Counted from the first letter of the stretch, positions 48,410 through 56,067 are shown. The stretch is 64,000 bases of DNA from Candidatus Omnitrophota bacterium (GCA_003451585.1 DMEU01000011.1:62744-126743), one strand, 5' to 3'. Translations and numbers: made by a program. Notes: generated by a model from the letters alone, not told the origin.

Positions 48410-50266
48410 ATGAAAAAAAATAACTCCGGCAAGTCAAAACCGCAAGTACCGCAAGGCGTTAGGCGTCCAAATTTCCCTCTTTTTGCGTGGCTTTTGCTTA
48501 TCATGGCCACATTTTATCTTATGGGGGTCTTCCAGAATACCGGCACTGCCAGAAAAGAACTTACTTATAGCGAGTTTTATAGGGTGTTGCGCGATAATCC
48601 TTCCAACCTCCGCAGTGTATTTATGATAGAAGATATATTGCAAGGTGATATGGCAAACGGAATGCGGTTTTTCGTCAATATCCCTTCGGATGACAAGGAA
48701 TTGCTGTCCTTATTGCGCTCTAATGCGCCTGATTTCGCGGTCAAGCCCGCCCGGACCATGTGGACCAATCTTCTATTTTCATTAGGCCCGGTCATACTCT
48801 TTATTGCATTTTTATGGTATTTCAGTTACCGCGGAGCCGAAGTGGGCAATAGGATATGGTCTTTTGGAAAGGTCAAGGCACGCCTTGGAGGGGAAGGAAA
48901 GGAAAAGGTGACATTTGCGGATGTCGCCGGCGTTGACGAGGCCAAGGAAGAACTGCAGGAGGTCATCGAGTTCTTGAAGGACCCGAAAAAATTTCAGCGG
49001 TTGGGAGGAAAGATACCAAAGGGCGTATTATTGGTCGGCCCTCCGGGTTGTGGAAAGACTTTGATAGCCAAGGCCGTTGCCGGCGAGGCAAGTGTTCCAT
49101 TTTTTAACATAAGCGGTTCTGATTTTGTTGAAATGTTCGTAGGTGTAGGCGCTTCGCGAGTGAGAGACCTTTTCGAGCAGGGCCGAAAGGCCTCTAAGGT
49201 CTCAGGGCGCGGGGCGATCATTTTTATAGATGAAATTGACGCTGTCGGGCGGTTGCGGTTTTCCGGTATCGGCGGAGGGCATGACGAGAGAGAGCAGACA
49301 TTGAACCAACTTTTGGTCGAGATGGACGGTTTTGACCCTCAAGAGGGCATTATTCTTATAGCTGCGACTAATCGGCCGGATACGCTTGATCCTGCTCTAC
49401 TGCGGCCAGGCCGTTTTGACAGGCATGTGGTCATTGACAGGCCGGATATCAAGGGGCGCGAGGCTATCCTGAAGGTCCATATTAAGAAGATAAAGATCTC
49501 CCCTGATGTTAGCCTGGAGGATATCGCCCGTCAGACACCTGGTTTTTCCGGCGCGGATCTGGCTAATCTTTGTAATGAGGCGGCCCTGTTGTCGGCGCGC
49601 TATAATAAAGATTCGGTTGAGAAAAAAGAGATGCAGGCGGCTATCGAAAGGGTTGTCGCAGGGCCTGAGAGAAAGAGCCGTGTTATAAGCTCTAAGGAAA
49701 AAGAAATAGTGGCCTTTCATGAGGCAGGGCACTCCCTTATTTCGCTACTCATCCCGGAAGTGGATCCGTTACACAAGGTATCCATTATTCCGCGCGGGGT
49801 AGCGGCTTTGGGCTATACTTTGCAGTTGCCGCTTCAGGACAGATATATAATGCTTAAGAGCGAACTCTTGGGTCGTATTACGGTCCTTTTGGGCGGCAGG
49901 GCTTCGGAAAGTATTAATTTTAATGATATCACCACAGGTTCAGAAAATGACCTTGATGTGGCCACTCAGATGGCCCGCCGTATGGTCTGTGAATTTGGTA
50001 TGTCTGAAAAGATCGGCTATCTTACCCTTGGCCGCCGTGAAGGCCTGGTTTTCCTTGGGAAAAATCTTACCGAAGAACGGAATTACAGCGAGGAGACGGC
50101 CCGTCTTATCGATAGCGAGATCAAGAGCATCATCGATTCTTGTTATGAAAGGGCGCGCAGCCTCCTTGAGCAAAATAAGGACAAGCTGACGCTTCTGGCG
50201 AACACTCTTCGGGAAAAAGAAGTCCTGGATGCCGAGGAGGTAAAGTTGCTCCTGGGGTTGGCATAA
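48410..50266 (+). CDS. ftsH: ATP-dependent zinc metalloprotease FtsH
   Basis: This 618-residue membrane AAA+ protease degrades damaged membrane and regulatory proteins. It has two membrane segments around a periplasmic domain (FPLFAWLLLIMATFYLMGVF and LLFSLGPVILFIAFLWYFSY). Walker A is GPPGCGKT (210-217) and Walker B is IIFIDEIDAVG. The second region of homology is present (ATNRPDTLDPALLRPGRFDR). The zinc site HEAGH is at 437-441, with the third ligand region DLDVATQMARRMV. The N-terminus is rich in Lys, Pro and Asn. Length is slightly short for the family but complete. Confidence 0.98.
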   Translation: MKKNNSGKSKPQVPQGVRRPNFPLFAWLLLIMATFYLMGVFQNTGTARKELTYSEFYRVLRDNPSNLRSVFMIEDILQGDMANGMRFFVNIPSDDKELLSLLRSNAPDFAVKPARTMWTNLLFSLGPVILFIAFLWYFSYRGAEVGNRIWSFGKVKARLGGEGKEKVTFADVAGVDEAKEELQEVIEFLKDPKKFQRLGGKIPKGVLLVGPPGCGKTLIAKAVAGEASVPFFNISGSDFVEMFVGVGASRVRDLFEQGRKASKVSGRGAIIFIDEIDAVGRLRFSGIGGGHDEREQTLNQLLVEMDGFDPQEGIILIAATNRPDTLDPALLRPGRFDRHVVIDRPDIKGREAILKVHIKKIKISPDVSLEDIARQTPGFSGADLANLCNEAALLSARYNKDSVEKKEMQAAIERVVAGPERKSRVISSKEKEIVAFHEAGHSLISLLIPEVDPLHKVSIIPRGVAALGYTLQLPLQDRYIMLKSELLGRITVLLGGRASESINFNDITTGSENDLDVATQMARRMVCEFGMSEKIGYLTLGRREGLVFLGKNLTEERNYSEETARLIDSEIKSIIDSCYERARSLLEQNKDKLTLLANTLREKEVLDAEEVKLLLGLA

Positions 50267-50283
50267 ATTTATCAGATCCATCC

Positions 50284-51501
50284 ATGGACCCTTACATACT
50301 CACCTTCAGGCTGCCCGAGGAGATCGTCGAAGAGTTTAAGAAGATCGGCGTGGACGCGGGCGGTATCGAGATCATGCGGCGTAAAGGTTTTTTACGCTGT
50401 GTCAAGATCCGCCGAGTGCGTAATTTTTCCGCGAATATCCTTAAACAGGAAATGCTTTCTCTGGGTGGGGATGTCGCCTTGTCGCGCGGCACGCTGACAG
50501 GGCAGGTAAAATACACTGATTGTCTGGTGTTAGGCAATACGTCTCAGATCCTGCAGCTTACGGAAAAACTCAAAATTCAGCCATTTGGTTTAGCGCAGCT
50601 TGGCGCCAAGATAAGATATTCGTTGGGTAATTTTGAAAAGAGCGGCATTGTGTTGGATGTCGCCGGAAAAAAGATCAGGATGGGCAGGCGTACCCTGGTC
50701 ATGGGGATAATAAACGCCTCACATGATTCTTTTAGCGGCGACTCTGTTATAGGCATGGGGCCCGACGAAATAAAGGCATTGGCACGTGGAATGGTCGAAA
50801 GCGGCGCTGATATGCTTGATATAGGAGGGGAATCGACCCGCCCGGGTTCATCGAAGATATCAGCAAAGGATGAATTGCGGCGCGTAATGCCTGTTTTGAA
50901 GTTGTTGCGTAAGTCAGTGCGTGTGCCTTTATCCATCGATACCACGAAATCTGTTGTAGCTCGCGCAGCGCTGGATCTGGGAGTAAATATAATAAACGAT
51001 GTTTCCGCCATGCGGTTCGATAAAAAAATGGCAAGCATAGTAGCGCGTTATAAAGCATCATTGGTCTTGATGCATATGAAAGGTACTCCCGCTAAAATGC
51101 AGGATAGTCCTGTTTATGACGACGTTGTAGGCGAGGTCATATCATTTCTTGCCGATGCCGTTAAAAGGGCCGAGGATGCGGGCGTAGACGCAGACAAGAT
51201 CATAGTGGACCCAGGAATAGGGTTCGGTAAGGGGCCGGGGCATAATTTAGAGATCCTGGGTCGTTTGTCTGCCCTTAAAAGCCTTGGGCGGCCGATCATG
51301 GTAGGAGTATCAAGAAAACGGTTTATCGGCAGGATATTGAATGCCGAAGTCAAAGAGAGGGCGTGGGGGACAGCCGCTGCCGTATGCATGTCGATAGCAA
51401 ATGGCGCCGGTATTGTCCGTGTCCATGATGTCAATGAAATGGCCCAGGCCGCTAAGGTAGCGGATGCTATCGTAAACAGAGGAACGGCATATGGCAGATA
51501 G
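50284..51501 (+). CDS. folP: Dihydropteroate synthase with N-terminal extension
   Basis: This 405-residue protein carries the DHPS barrel from about residue 140: TLVMGIINASHDSFSGDSV, GADMLDIGGESTRPGSSKIS, VPLSIDTTKSVVARAALDLGVNIINDVSAM, LVLMHMKGTPAKMQ, IIVDPGIGFGKGPGHNLEIL and RPIMVGVSRKRFIG. It makes dihydropteroate for folate, which the Wood-Ljungdahl pathway needs. The first ~130 residues are an extra domain (IEIMRRKGFLRCVKIRRVRNFSANILKQEMLSLGGDVALSRG) known from some longer DHPS proteins; its role is unclear. It overlaps cdaA by 11 bp. Confidence 0.94.
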   Translation: MDPYILTFRLPEEIVEEFKKIGVDAGGIEIMRRKGFLRCVKIRRVRNFSANILKQEMLSLGGDVALSRGTLTGQVKYTDCLVLGNTSQILQLTEKLKIQPFGLAQLGAKIRYSLGNFEKSGIVLDVAGKKIRMGRRTLVMGIINASHDSFSGDSVIGMGPDEIKALARGMVESGADMLDIGGESTRPGSSKISAKDELRRVMPVLKLLRKSVRVPLSIDTTKSVVARAALDLGVNIINDVSAMRFDKKMASIVARYKASLVLMHMKGTPAKMQDSPVYDDVVGEVISFLADAVKRAEDAGVDADKIIVDPGIGFGKGPGHNLEILGRLSALKSLGRPIMVGVSRKRFIGRILNAEVKERAWGTAAAVCMSIANGAGIVRVHDVNEMAQAAKVADAIVNRGTAYGR

Positions 51502-52297
51502 AATAGTTAATTTTTTCATCGTCTACTGGTCTGTTTTAAAACCTTTGATAGAGATCTCGATATTATGGTTTGTCTTTTTTAAGATCATGATATTTTTTGA
51601 GGGTACGCGCGCGGGCCAGGTATGGAAAGGCATCTTCATCCTAGTCCTTGCGTTTTTTCTCGCCCAAAAACTCGGGCTAAATACCCTTGATTGGATCCTT
51701 ACAAAACTTTTCGCTATTTCTGTGGTGGCTATAATAGTCATCTTTCAGCCTGAGCTGAGGTTCGGCCTGGCGCGGTTGGGCCAGCCTCATCTTTTCGGGA
51801 CCGGCCTTAAAGCCGAAGAAATAGATGAATTGATCCGTCAATTATCCATGGCCTTGGCGTACTTATCTCAGAGAAGGACAGGGGCGCTTATTGCTATTGA
51901 GCGTGAAGACAGGCTGAAGACTTATATAGACAGCGGCATAGAAATAGACGCCAAGATCACTCCTGAATTCCTTGAGACGATCTTTACGCCAAATTCACCT
52001 TTGCATGACGGCGGTATCGTTATCCAGGGGAATAAGGTGGCTGCTGCAAGCTGTCTTTTTCCTTTGGCGCAGAATCCTTACCTGAGCCATACATTAGGCA
52101 CCCGGCACCGCGCAGCTTTAGGCTTAAGCGAAGAGACCGATGCCATCGTCTTGATAGTTTCCGAACAGACTGGGCATATTTCTCTGGCTACTAATGGCAG
52201 GCTTACACAAGGCCTGACACGGGAAGACCTGGTGCAGAATTTAAAAAGCCTTTTTATTTCGCCGTCACAAATGGCGGCGTCCGGCGTAAAGATGTGA
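51491..52297 (+). CDS. cdaA: Diadenylate cyclase CdaA
   Basis: This 268-residue membrane enzyme makes c-di-AMP from two ATP. Three N-terminal helices (about 10-85) are followed by the DAC domain: ALIAIEREDRLKTYIDSGIEIDAKITPEFLETIF, the DGA-type motif LHDGGIVIQGNKVAAASCLFPL, and the RHR motif GTRHRAALGLSEETDAIVLIVSEQTG. The motif reads DGG where DGA is usual, as in some CdaA proteins. It overlaps folP. Behind it lies a 40-residue CdaR-like microprotein. c-di-AMP usually controls potassium, osmolyte and cell-wall homeostasis. Confidence 0.94.
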   Translation: MADRIVNFFIVYWSVLKPLIEISILWFVFFKIMIFFEGTRAGQVWKGIFILVLAFFLAQKLGLNTLDWILTKLFAISVVAIIVIFQPELRFGLARLGQPHLFGTGLKAEEIDELIRQLSMALAYLSQRRTGALIAIEREDRLKTYIDSGIEIDAKITPEFLETIFTPNSPLHDGGIVIQGNKVAAASCLFPLAQNPYLSHTLGTRHRAALGLSEETDAIVLIVSEQTGHISLATNGRLTQGLTREDLVQNLKSLFISPSQMAASGVKM

Positions 52298-52313
52298 TAG
52301 CTCGGAGGTTATC

Positions 52314-52436
52314 GTGAGGTTCCCTAATATTTTTAACGATCTCAAAAATTGGTTCTCTTCTTATCTTGTGTATAAGGTCATAGCGCTCATTTTGGCGGTC
52401 GTTGTTTATTTTTATGTGAATGCGGAGTTCAGATAG
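52314..52436 (+). CDS. 40-residue membrane microprotein resembling the CdaR (YbbR) N-terminus
   Basis: A GTG start with GGAGG about six bases upstream opens a 40-residue frame ending TAG at 52434. The product is VRFPNIFNDLKNWFSS followed by a membrane helix (LVYKVIALILAVVVYFYVN) and AEFR. The pattern N-W-x(n)-K-V-I-A-L-x-L-A-x-x-x-Y-x-Y-V-N is that of the N-terminal anchor of CdaR, the regulator encoded after cdaA in many bacteria, but all YbbR repeats are absent. pdxJ starts three bases after the stop. It may be a reduced CdaA partner; function is inferred. Confidence 0.75.
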   Translation: MRFPNIFNDLKNWFSSYLVYKVIALILAVVVYFYVNAEFR

Positions 52437-52438
52437 CT

Positions 52439-53155
52439 ATGCCTAAATTAGGCGTCAACATAGACCACGTGGCTACGTTAAGGCAGCAGAGGCATCCCAG
52501 CACGCTGGACCTTCTTTTAGCCGCCCATTATTGTGAATCTGCCGGGGCTGATTCGATAGTCGTGCACTTGCGTGAAGACAGGCGTCATATACAGGATGCC
52601 GATGTGAGATCGTTGCGTAAGAGTGTCAAGACCAGGTTGAATCTGGAGATGTCCGTGGCAAGCGGGATAGTCAGCCTGGCGGGCCGTTTTAAACCGGACC
52701 AGGCGACCCTTGTGCCTGAGAAGAGGCAGGAGCTTACTACCGAAGGCGGCCTTGATGTCTTTGGAATGAAAAAGCGCGTAGAGTGCGCTGTTGAAAGGCT
52801 TAAGAAACATAATATTGATGTAAGCCTTTTTATAGAGCCGGATATTAAACAGATAAGGGCCGCTCATCAGCTGGGCGTCAATATCGTAGAACTACATACA
52901 GGCGCTTATGCCAATAGTTTTGACCGCCGCAAGATAAAGGGCAATTTAAAAAAAATAAGAGAGGCTGTCATATGCGGCCATGAATTAGGCCTGGTTGTAA
53001 ATTCCGGGCATGGCTTAGACTATAATAATGTTTGCGCTATCGCCGCCATACCGGGCATGTATGAACTCAATATAGGGTATTCTATCGTTTGTCATGCCGT
53101 CTATGTCGGGCTAAAGCAGGCGGTAAAACAGATGAAGGCGTTGATCGATAAATAA
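52439..53155 (+). CDS. pdxJ: Pyridoxine 5'-phosphate synthase
   Basis: This 238-residue TIM barrel condenses 3-amino-2-oxopropyl phosphate with deoxyxylulose 5-phosphate. It starts KLGVNIDHVATLRQQRHPSTLDLLLAAHYCESAGADSIVVHLREDRRHIQDADV. NLEMSVASGIVSLAGRFKPDQATLVPEKRQELTTEGGLDVF, VSLFIEPDIKQI, ELHTGAYANSF, VNSGHGLDYNNV and ELNIGYSIVCHAVYVGL follow, covering the active-site Glu/His pairs. With pdxA at 29486 it shows the DXP-dependent vitamin B6 route. acpS follows after one base. Confidence 0.97.
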   Translation: MPKLGVNIDHVATLRQQRHPSTLDLLLAAHYCESAGADSIVVHLREDRRHIQDADVRSLRKSVKTRLNLEMSVASGIVSLAGRFKPDQATLVPEKRQELTTEGGLDVFGMKKRVECAVERLKKHNIDVSLFIEPDIKQIRAAHQLGVNIVELHTGAYANSFDRRKIKGNLKKIREAVICGHELGLVVNSGHGLDYNNVCAIAAIPGMYELNIGYSIVCHAVYVGLKQAVKQMKALIDK

Positions 53156-53156
53156 A

Positions 53157-53510
53157 ATGATAACAGGCAGCGGGATAGATATCGTTGAAATAAAACGCCT
53201 CCAGCAGGCGATAGAGAGATGGGGAGATGCCTTTTTAAAAAAGGTCTTTACCGACAAGGAGCTCGCATATTCACAAGGCAAGCGTTATCCTTTGCAGCAT
53301 CTGGCGGCGCGTTTTGCCGCCAAAGAGGCCGTCTTTAAGGCATTTGGAACGAACCCAAAATTGAATTTTAAGGATATTGAGATATCTAATGACAGCTATG
53401 GCAGGCCATATTGTTCCATTAAAGAAAATATGAGCCCGATCTTGCTGTCTATGTCCCATTCCCATGAATATGCGGTTGCCAGCGCTATTATCCAAGAGAA
53501 AAAGCGATAG
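53157..53510 (+). CDS. acpS: Holo-[acyl-carrier-protein] synthase
   Basis: This 117-residue phosphopantetheinyl transferase converts apo-ACP to holo-ACP. It has the motif GSGIDIVEIKRLQQAIERWGDAFLKKVFTDKELAY, with the Mg-binding Asp, and HLAARFAAKEAVFKAFGT with Glu/Lys. The C-terminal ILLSMSHSHEYAVASAI is the last strand and helix. It follows pdxJ, a common pair (pdxJ-acpS). Its last 47 bp overlap the annotated start of the next gene. Confidence 0.95.
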   Translation: MITGSGIDIVEIKRLQQAIERWGDAFLKKVFTDKELAYSQGKRYPLQHLAARFAAKEAVFKAFGTNPKLNFKDIEISNDSYGRPYCSIKENMSPILLSMSHSHEYAVASAIIQEKKR

Positions 53511-54330
53511 CCACAAAGGTGATTACGGCCGTGTTTTGATCTTGGCCGGTTCACGGGCTTTTGTGGGCGCTCCGTGTCTTTGTGCTGAGAGCGCGCTAAG
53601 GGCCGGAGCAGGGCTTGTGACACTGGGTGTGCCGCAGGGCCTGTATAATGTGATAGCATCAAAGGCCGCTTTTGAAGTAATTGTGTTGCCGTTGCCTGAT
53701 ACAGCTGAGTTTACTTTCAGCCGGTCTGCCGCAGGCGCCATAGCCGGTATTTCAAAAAAGGCGGATTGTGTGTTGCTCGGGCCTGGCCTGTCTGTTAATC
53801 GTCAGACGCAGGACCTTGTTTTTTCGTTGATCGGTTCACTCGATGTGCCTCTGGTCATAGATGCGGATGGCTTAAATTGCCTCGCCGCAAGGCCGGGAGT
53901 ATTGAAGAACGCAAAAAGTGATATTATCTTAACGCCTCACCCGGGGGAAATGGCCGCTCTTTGCAAGTGTTCTACGACTGAAGTCCAAAATAGCAGAAAA
54001 AAAGTTGCAAAAGATTTTGCCACCAGATACAATGTTACTCTGGTTTTAAAAGGACACCAGACCGTTGTCGTCTCAAGCCGCGGCGAATTTTATGTGAACC
54101 ATACCGGTAACCCTGGTATGGCAACAGCCGGAAGCGGCGATTGCCTGGCCGGTGTCCTGGCAGCGTTTGTGGGCCAGGGTGCCAAACCTTACGATGCGGC
54201 ATGCCTGGCTGTCCATATACACGGTTTAGCCGGTGATCTGGCAGCAAAAGATAAGACGCAGATCAGCCTTATCGCTTCTGATATAATTGAATATTTGCCC
54301 AAGGCATTTAAAGAAATATCAAGATCTTGA
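53464..54330 (+). CDS. nnrD: ADP-dependent NAD(P)H-hydrate dehydratase
   Basis: This protein of about 288 residues repairs hydrated NADH/NADPH. It has HKGDYGRVLILAGSRAFVGAPCLCAESALRAGAGLVTLGVP, LLGPGLSV, LVIDADGLNCLA, ILTPHPGEMAALCKCSTTEVQ, TLVLKGHQTVV and the GNPGMATAGSGDCLAGVLAAFVGQG motif with the catalytic Asp. Only the dehydratase domain is present; no NnrE epimerase is fused. The start is uncertain: all candidates (53464, 53470) lie inside acpS. tRNA-Thr follows 23 bases after its stop. Confidence 0.93.
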   Translation: MNMRLPALLSKRKSDSHKGDYGRVLILAGSRAFVGAPCLCAESALRAGAGLVTLGVPQGLYNVIASKAAFEVIVLPLPDTAEFTFSRSAAGAIAGISKKADCVLLGPGLSVNRQTQDLVFSLIGSLDVPLVIDADGLNCLAARPGVLKNAKSDIILTPHPGEMAALCKCSTTEVQNSRKKVAKDFATRYNVTLVLKGHQTVVVSSRGEFYVNHTGNPGMATAGSGDCLAGVLAAFVGQGAKPYDAACLAVHIHGLAGDLAAKDKTQISLIASDIIEYLPKAFKEISRS

Positions 54331-54353
54331 TCTTGGTATTTTAATTTAGTTTT

Positions 54354-54426
54354 GCCGAAGTAGCTCAGTCGGTAGAGCAGCTGTTTTGTAAACAGCGGGT
54401 CGGGGGTTCGATTCCCTTCTTCGGCT
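54354..54426 (+). tRNA. tRNA-Thr (anticodon TGT)
   Basis: The acceptor is GCCGAAG/CTTCGGC with discriminator T. The D-arm is GCTC/GAGC. The anticodon stem is GCTGT/ACAGC with loop TTTGTAA (anticodon TGT), and the T-arm is GGGGG/CCCTT with loop TTCGATT (two G-U pairs). CCA is not encoded. No 3' duplicated tail is visible here, unlike the other four tRNAs of the window. A partial and then a full 125-bp repeat follow. Confidence 0.94.
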
Positions 54427-54439
54427 TAAAATAGTTGTA

Positions 54440-54475
54440 GCGTAAGCCCCTATTGATCAGGGGTTTGGGGATGAT
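54440..54475 (+). repeat. Partial 125-bp repeat (3' part) fused to copy 2
   Basis: This is the last 36 bases of the repeat unit (GCGTAAGCCCCTATTG...GGGGATGAT). It shares its final GGGATGAT with the first bases of the full copy at 54468-54592. It shows that units can be joined head to tail through the shared terminal 8-mer, with a period of 117 bp. Confidence 0.85.
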
Positions 54476-54592
54476 GCGCGAAGCGCAAAAATCATCCCCA
54501 AGGGGTGATAGCGAAGACTTTGCGACGAATAGGAGTAAAGTCGCAGCGCAAGAGGGGCGTAAGCCCCTATTGATCAGGGGTTTGGGGATGAT
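54468..54592 (+). repeat. 125-bp tRNA-upstream repeat, copy 2
   Basis: This full unit appears identical to the copy at 2476-2600 by eye. It ends five bases before tRNA-Tyr (54598), behind a T-run. It contains the same hairpin candidates as copy 1. It lies between tRNA-Thr and tRNA-Tyr. Confidence 0.9.
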
Positions 54593-54597
54593 TTTTT

Positions 54598-54683
54598 GGA
54601 CGGGTACCCAAGTGGCTAAAGGGGGCAGACTGTAAATCTGCTGCACACAAGCTTCAGAGGTTCAAATCCTCTCCCGTCCACCA
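54598..54683 (+). tRNA. tRNA-Tyr (anticodon GTA), CCA encoded
   Basis: This is a class II tRNA of 83 nt plus encoded CCA. The acceptor is GGACGGG/CCCGTCC and the discriminator is A. The anticodon arm is GCAGA-CTGTAAA-TCTGC with anticodon GTA. The variable arm is long (TGCACACAAGCTTC), and the T-arm is AGAGG/CCTCT with loop TTCAAAT. The last seven bases, TCCACCA, form the start of a 16-bp inverted repeat with the sequence immediately downstream. Confidence 0.94.
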
Positions 54684-54714
54684 TCTTTTTGCGGCAGAGC
54701 AAAAAGATGGTGGA
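54677..54714 (+). repeat. Perfect 16-bp hairpin overlapping the 3' end of tRNA-Tyr
   Basis: TCCACCATCTTTTTGC (54677-54692) and GCAAAAAGATGGTGGA (54699-54714) are perfectly complementary around GGCAGA. The left arm includes the tRNA acceptor end and CCA. No U-run follows, so a normal terminator is unlikely. The loop-proximal word TTTTTGCGGCAGAGCAAAA (54686-54704) recurs at 54779-54797. Confidence 0.88.
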
Positions 54715-54797
54715 TGTCACAATGAGCGTAGCGCAGCGATAAGCGGAGCAGCTCATTGAGACGCCACCACTTAAGTGTTTTTTGCGGCAGAGCAAAA
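54715..54797 (+). repeat. Second hairpin and repeated 19-mer downstream of tRNA-Tyr
   Basis: CAATGAGC (54720-54727) pairs with GCTCATTG (54751-54758) around a purine-rich loop. The 19-mer TTTTTGCGGCAGAGCAAAA then recurs at 54779-54797, 93 bp after its first copy. No reading frame of note is present before the receiver gene at 54839. Confidence 0.75.
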
Positions 54798-54838
54798 TGG
54801 AATAAATATTTAATTACAGGCAAAGTCAAGGAGGAAAA

Positions 54839-55591
54839 ATGTTGGAAGATATCCTGATCGTAGATAATGATGTTTCTTCAAGGGACACTTTCTATGAGAT
54901 ACTTTCTTCCATAGGCTATAAGGTCACATGCGTGCCAAATGGTAAAGAGGCATTGATCCGGCTTGAAAGGGAGAGGCCGGCTTTGGTAATACTCGATAGC
55001 CAGATACCCCATCTTGATTGTTTTGAAACAATGAAAAAGATCCGTGAGCTCGACAGCGAAATAAATTTTATCCTTTTGACCCAGGATGATCCAACGGCTG
55101 ATGAAAAGACCAAGGCATTGGGCCTTGGAGCTTTTGCTGTGATGAAGAAGGATTTTTCTTCGCACGTCATGATGAAGGAGGTCCTGGGTATCCTAAAGGA
55201 AAATCTGCGTGAATTCAAGAAAGAGAGCCGCCGCGGGAATATACTCTTGATCGATGATGAGCAGGAGATACGCAGTATGATAGGCAATTTCCTGTCAATT
55301 AAAGGGTATGATGTTACTACCGCAGGCAGCGGAGAAGATGCGCTCTTAAAGATAAAGGCGAATAAACCGCAATTGGTCTTGTGTGATATCCGCATGCCGG
55401 GTATGGACGGCCTGATGGTCTTAAAAAAGATCCTTGAGATAGACCCTTCCATTAAAGTCGTGATGCTTTCTGCCATCCAGGACGAGGATGTGCTTGCCGA
55501 AGCCTTCAAGGAGGGCGCGGCTGATTATCTTGTAAAGCCATGCAGCCTGATGAAACTGGATGCGCTTGTCCTTTCTATCCTGCCGCACTAG
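54839..55591 (+). CDS. Double-receiver (REC-REC) response regulator without output domain
   Basis: This 250-residue protein has two CheY-like receivers. The first (1-120) has DNDVSSRD as acidic pocket, VILDSQIP as phospho-site and VMKKDF for the Lys, and is slightly divergent. The second (about 130-250) is canonical: ILLIDDEQEIRS, LVLCDIRMPGMDGL, MLSAIQDE and YLVKPC. No DNA-binding or enzyme domain follows, so it should act by protein contact or as a phosphate relay. It is preceded by AAGGAGG and lies between two tRNA/repeat islands. The large kinase at 56228 is a candidate partner. Confidence 0.92.
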   Translation: MLEDILIVDNDVSSRDTFYEILSSIGYKVTCVPNGKEALIRLERERPALVILDSQIPHLDCFETMKKIRELDSEINFILLTQDDPTADEKTKALGLGAFAVMKKDFSSHVMMKEVLGILKENLREFKKESRRGNILLIDDEQEIRSMIGNFLSIKGYDVTTAGSGEDALLKIKANKPQLVLCDIRMPGMDGLMVLKKILEIDPSIKVVMLSAIQDEDVLAEAFKEGAADYLVKPCSLMKLDALVLSILPH

Positions 55592-55600
55592 AAACCTATA

Positions 55601-55725
55601 GGGATGATGCGCGAAGCGCAAAAATCATCCCCAAGGGGTGATAGCGAAGACTTTGCGACGAATAGGAGTAAAGTCGCAGCGCAAGAGGGGCGTAAGCCCC
55701 TATTGATTAGGGGTTTGGGGATGAT
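55601..55725 (+). repeat. 125-bp tRNA-upstream repeat, copy 3
   Basis: This copy differs from copies 1 and 2 by eye at one base (TGATTAGGGG where TGATCAGGGG is found). It starts nine bases after the receiver gene's stop and ends four bases (TTTC) before tRNA-Gly, the same spacing and linker as at tRNA-Ala. Confidence 0.9.
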
Positions 55726-55729
55726 TTTC

Positions 55730-55800
55730 GCGGGAGTAGTTCAGTGGTAGAACACTAGCCTTCCAAGCTGGTTATGTGGGTTCGATTCCCATCTCCCGCT
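55730..55800 (+). tRNA. tRNA-Gly (anticodon TCC)
   Basis: The acceptor is GCGGGAG/CTCCCGC with discriminator T. The D-arm is GTTC/GAAC. The anticodon stem is CTAGC/GCTGG with loop CTTCCAA (anticodon TCC), and the T-arm is GTGGG/CCCAT with loop TTCGATT. CCA is not encoded. Its 3' end recurs twice downstream, at 56010-56026 (17 bp, exact) and 56131-56146 (one mismatch). Confidence 0.94.
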
Positions 55801-55812
55801 CTTATTTCGCTC

Positions 55813-56026
55813 ATGGGAATCGAAGCCGACCCGAGCGCCACTGGTACAAGCGAGGGCGCTAGTCCGATGAATAAATCGGACTGTTTAGCGCGGCCGTCGA
55901 GATGTGAGACGGCCCGGTGGCACGGAAGTGCCGCAGAAAAACCTTCGGTGTATGAACAAAGGCCGGCCGGTTCCGACAGGAGCCGAGCGAATGCGAGGCG
56001 GGGGAGGAAGATTCCCATCTCCCGCT
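55813..56026 (+). repeat. tRNA-derived element A, tRNA-Gly copy
   Basis: The left end ATGGGAATCGAA (55813-55824) is the exact inverse of tRNA-Gly 55781-55792. The right end (56010-56026) is a 17-bp direct copy of tRNA positions 57-73. The core begins GCCGACCCGAGCGCCACTGG as at tRNA-Ala. It then holds a series of hairpins: AGTCCGAT/ATCGGACT (55861-55882), GGCCGTC/GACGGCC (about 55892-55914), GGCAC/GTGCC. It ends with GAGCCGAGCGAATGCGAGGCGGGG. It looks like a structured RNA or non-autonomous element. No protein is supported. Confidence 0.82.
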
Positions 56027-56067
56027 TAAAATATTGATAATAGAAGATTCGTAAGCTGTGCTTTGGA

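Noticed and set aside
55774..56037. Frames of 80-110 residues on both strands across tRNA-Gly and its repeats
   Set aside because: They overlap the tRNA and structured repeats, have Ser/Arg/Pro-rich composition and no ribosome binding site.
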